From Chelydra serpentina (lineage: Eukaryota > Chordata > Testudines > Chelydridae): a stretch of 64,000 nt of DNA. The DNA is taken from positions 8,818,501 through 8,882,500 of the forward strand of contig JBAIAC010000001.1 of assembly GCA_037349315.1 (NCBI GenBank), given 5' to 3'. A model generated the notes under the pieces. That model saw nothing but the letters and a program-made list of their open reading frames with translations. It searched no databases and had not been told where the DNA came from. Each line of letters begins with the position of its first letter. Position 1 is the first letter of the stretch. The position numbers and the translations under genes are program-made. Positions 61,661 through 64,000 of the stretch are shown piece by piece.

Positions 61661-63017
61661 ACTCAGATAATGGGGTGCTTAAATATTTATAATAGATAAT
61701 GTTCATATTTTATTGGTTGCAACGAAGTTTCTAACGATTCTGCTAATATTATTACCACATATACCTTCAGACCGCTAGCTAATGATACTTCAAGTAACTG
61801 CATTAACTTATGTAGATATTGCTTAATTTTAAAAAAAAATTCATGTACCTAATTTTATCTTTTCCTTAGACAATACAATTGTATTTTCTAAAATGAGAAG
61901 GAACAGTCCAAAATTCAAAGTCCATTGTTAAGGAAAGCGCTTTTAAAAGAAATGTAAATTAAGTATGTGCAATTGACATATCTAAATGTAAAAAACTCTG
62001 TGGTATTCTAGTTTTTGATCTTGCCACAACAGGAAGAAAAGAACAGGAAAGGAGTCAATGGAAAGCAAATGAAGCCACAGTGGAAGTTGAAGATGCTGAT
62101 TAATTTAGAGAGGTGCACAACATTTCACATCAGTAGGTACCTAATTCAGACTTTTTGTTTTCTGAAAAACAATTTTAAAGACCCAGTAGCTACCAGATAG
62201 TGAAAAAAATGAGTGACTAATTTATATAGCATCTCTCATGAATATCAGTACACCACAGAGTATAGTATGGACAGGAATTGAAGCAGATTGTGGCAACTAT
62301 TCTATACCATCAAAAACCACACAACTTCATTTGGTCAAAATGATCATCTAGTTGTGTTCCTGTCCAACTGGGAGAACAGGCTTCCAGCTGCCTTTGGAAT
62401 CAATAGTCTTCAGATTGCTGTTGGAGATGATACATTGAAAGAGTTGAAGAACTACTTATAACATGCAATCTTCATATAATACGAAGATTGATCATCAAAG
62501 CAACAGCCCAACAACAAGAAAGAAAACCCAATACCTACATTGCTCATGTTATTAAAATGAAAGCTTACGGAAATTTAAGTTGACATTCTATCCTATGTTT
62601 ATAAGAAAAAGTCAATTAAAACGGTTTCCTTTCTATTGATCTTGGGAGTCCAAAGACCCACTTCATTGAGCACTTATATTAGCTTCCTAGCATCTATGGA
62701 TTTGATACACTACTATTGTTTTTTTCCCTAAAGATTTTAAAATTTAGAGACAGATATCCTTGATGTAATCGAGATTCAGCTCACTAAGCCTTTATTCCGC
62801 CATGTGTCTGTGATTATTGCAACTAGTACAATTACACTTTTTAGTAAGGGCAGTTCTTGAAAAGTGCCCTAACCATCTTTCCTGCATGTATACTCAGGAA
62901 AAATACAGTTGTAAGAGAGATGTGAATTACCCCTAATTATCTCAATGTCAAGTGTTGACTTAAAAGCTTAATGATACTGCTCCATTGTCTTTAACAGAAC
63001 TAACCCAATGTTAGTTA
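61661..63017. other. AT-rich intronic DNA, no feature seen
   Basis: No exon, no assigned repeat in about 1.35 kb. Confidence 0.45.
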
Positions 63018-63201
63018 GGGGAGGGATAGCTCAGTGGTTTGAGCATTGGCCTGCTAAACCCAGGATTGTGAGTTCAATCCTTGAGGGGGCCATTTAGGGA
63101 TCTGGGGCAAAAATTGGGGATTGGTCCTGCTTTGAGCAGGGGGTTGGACTAGAGGACCTCCTAAGGTCCCTTCCAACCCTGATATTCTATGATTCTATGA
63201 T
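63018..63201 (+). repeat. tRNA-derived SINE with CR1 tail (turtle type)
   Basis: The head has a box A-like TAGCTCAGTGGTTTGAGC (63027-63044) and a box B-like GAGTTCAATCC (63070-63080), the internal RNA polymerase III promoter. The tail from 63123 matches the CR1 3' end and closes with ATTCTATG octamers. This layout is that of the cryptodiran turtle SINEs mobilised by CR1. The head is worn but both boxes are readable. It is a repeat, not a tRNA gene. Confidence 0.88.
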
Positions 63202-64000
63202 ACACCAGCTGGGGATCCGGCCCCAGATTTTTAAGTCATTTAGGTACACTCTTCCATATATGGCCCTAATTTTGTAGACTCAACCTAGGGACCATAATTA
63301 AAAAGTGCAATTTGGCCTGCTTCATAGACAGAATTTGACATGCTTGATGTTGATTTTTCCTTCTTTGAGAATTATTTAACTAATATCAACTTCACATACC
63401 AGACTACTTTTATAGATGAGAAACATTTTAATAATTCTAAATAATATTTTTTCACATTTTGCTCCTTGATGATGGACAGAGGGGCACAAGCTGTTGAGCA
63501 GCAGATTTTTTGAAAGCTTGCTTTTACTTCTAATATATTTTGTTACACATGTGAATTACTAAGGACTTTTAGAAAAAAAAGAATGTATTTAGTTCTGTTT
63601 CAGCGATGTATATTCTTAAAGGGTTTAAAGGCAAATGTTAAATTTGAGATTGAAACTGTAAAATTAATAGATCTCTCCTTTGCTTCTAATTGGCTTGCAA
63701 CATAAATAAATACAGTGTAGAATCAAGATACCAATCATTATTATTGTTGATATACAGAGCAGAGTATGTTTGCCTACATTTTAGCTGGAATGACAAAGAA
63801 AAAACAAAAAACTACAGAAATTATCTACTGTCCCCCTTAAAAAACAATACAAACCAAACATTCTGCTTCTGCCCAGATGCACAAAACTGTCCATAAAGCT
63901 GCAATAATCAGATATTAATCTCACAACCATAGGCTAAAATAGAACATTTGTAAAGTTTTCTGAACTTTTTCAGACAATCTTTTGGAGGGAACACCCTAAA
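63202..64000. other. AT-rich intronic DNA, no feature seen
   Basis: Runs off the right edge. The small open frame at 63690-63896 shows no known protein. Confidence 0.4.

Noticed and set aside
63027..63080. Functional tRNA gene
   Set aside because: Box A and B are present but the arms do not form a complete cloverleaf and a CR1 tail follows; it is a SINE head.

Overview
This is a vertebrate (sauropsid) nuclear window, most likely from a turtle. The clues are several chicken-repeat-1 (CR1) LINE copies, a tRNA-derived SINE whose tail is the CR1 3' end (the arrangement described for cryptodiran turtles), old MIR copies, and many hAT-like and PIF/Harbinger DNA elements. A crocodilian or another sauropsid is less likely but not excluded. 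These family calls come from recognising motifs by eye; no database was searched.

Only one conserved protein-coding exon is supported. It is a 191-bp exon at 6477-6667 on the minus strand, encoding the basic helix-loop-helix segment of EPAS1 (HIF-2 alpha). Both splice sites and the expected intron phases (2 and 1) are present. Exon 3 would lie at lower coordinates and exon 1 at higher ones; I found neither. The window therefore reads as part of intron 2 (1-6476), exon 2, and more than 57 kb of intron 1 (6668-64000) of a minus-strand EPAS1 gene. Most long open frames are chance frames in GC-rich transposons or broken CR1 reverse transcriptase.

Layout: 1-6.4 kb holds a LINE relic, a MIR, a long hairpin repeat, a repeat with a hammerhead-ribozyme-like core, and an 818-bp terminal-inverted-repeat element. 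8.8-20.3 kb carries GC-rich hAT-like elements separated by plain intron. 22.8-27.6 kb holds a PIF/Harbinger transposase relic and related MITEs. 33.1-37.6 kb and 40.1-42.5 kb are CR1 clusters, one interrupted by an 828-bp element and one by a 321-bp hAT. 46-61 kb holds more hAT elements, several with exact 8-bp target duplications, plus a CR1 copy that took two insertions within 5 bp of each other. 63.0-63.2 kb is the CR1-tailed SINE. The stretches between are AT-rich intron with scattered hairpin repeats.

No multi-gene system, CRISPR array, operon or complete mobile-element gene is visible. The most interesting non-genic signals are the hammerhead-like cores, the nested insertions that preserve their target sites, the DNA-element families sharing termini, and the recurrent hairpins centred on a GTCAATGG motif.
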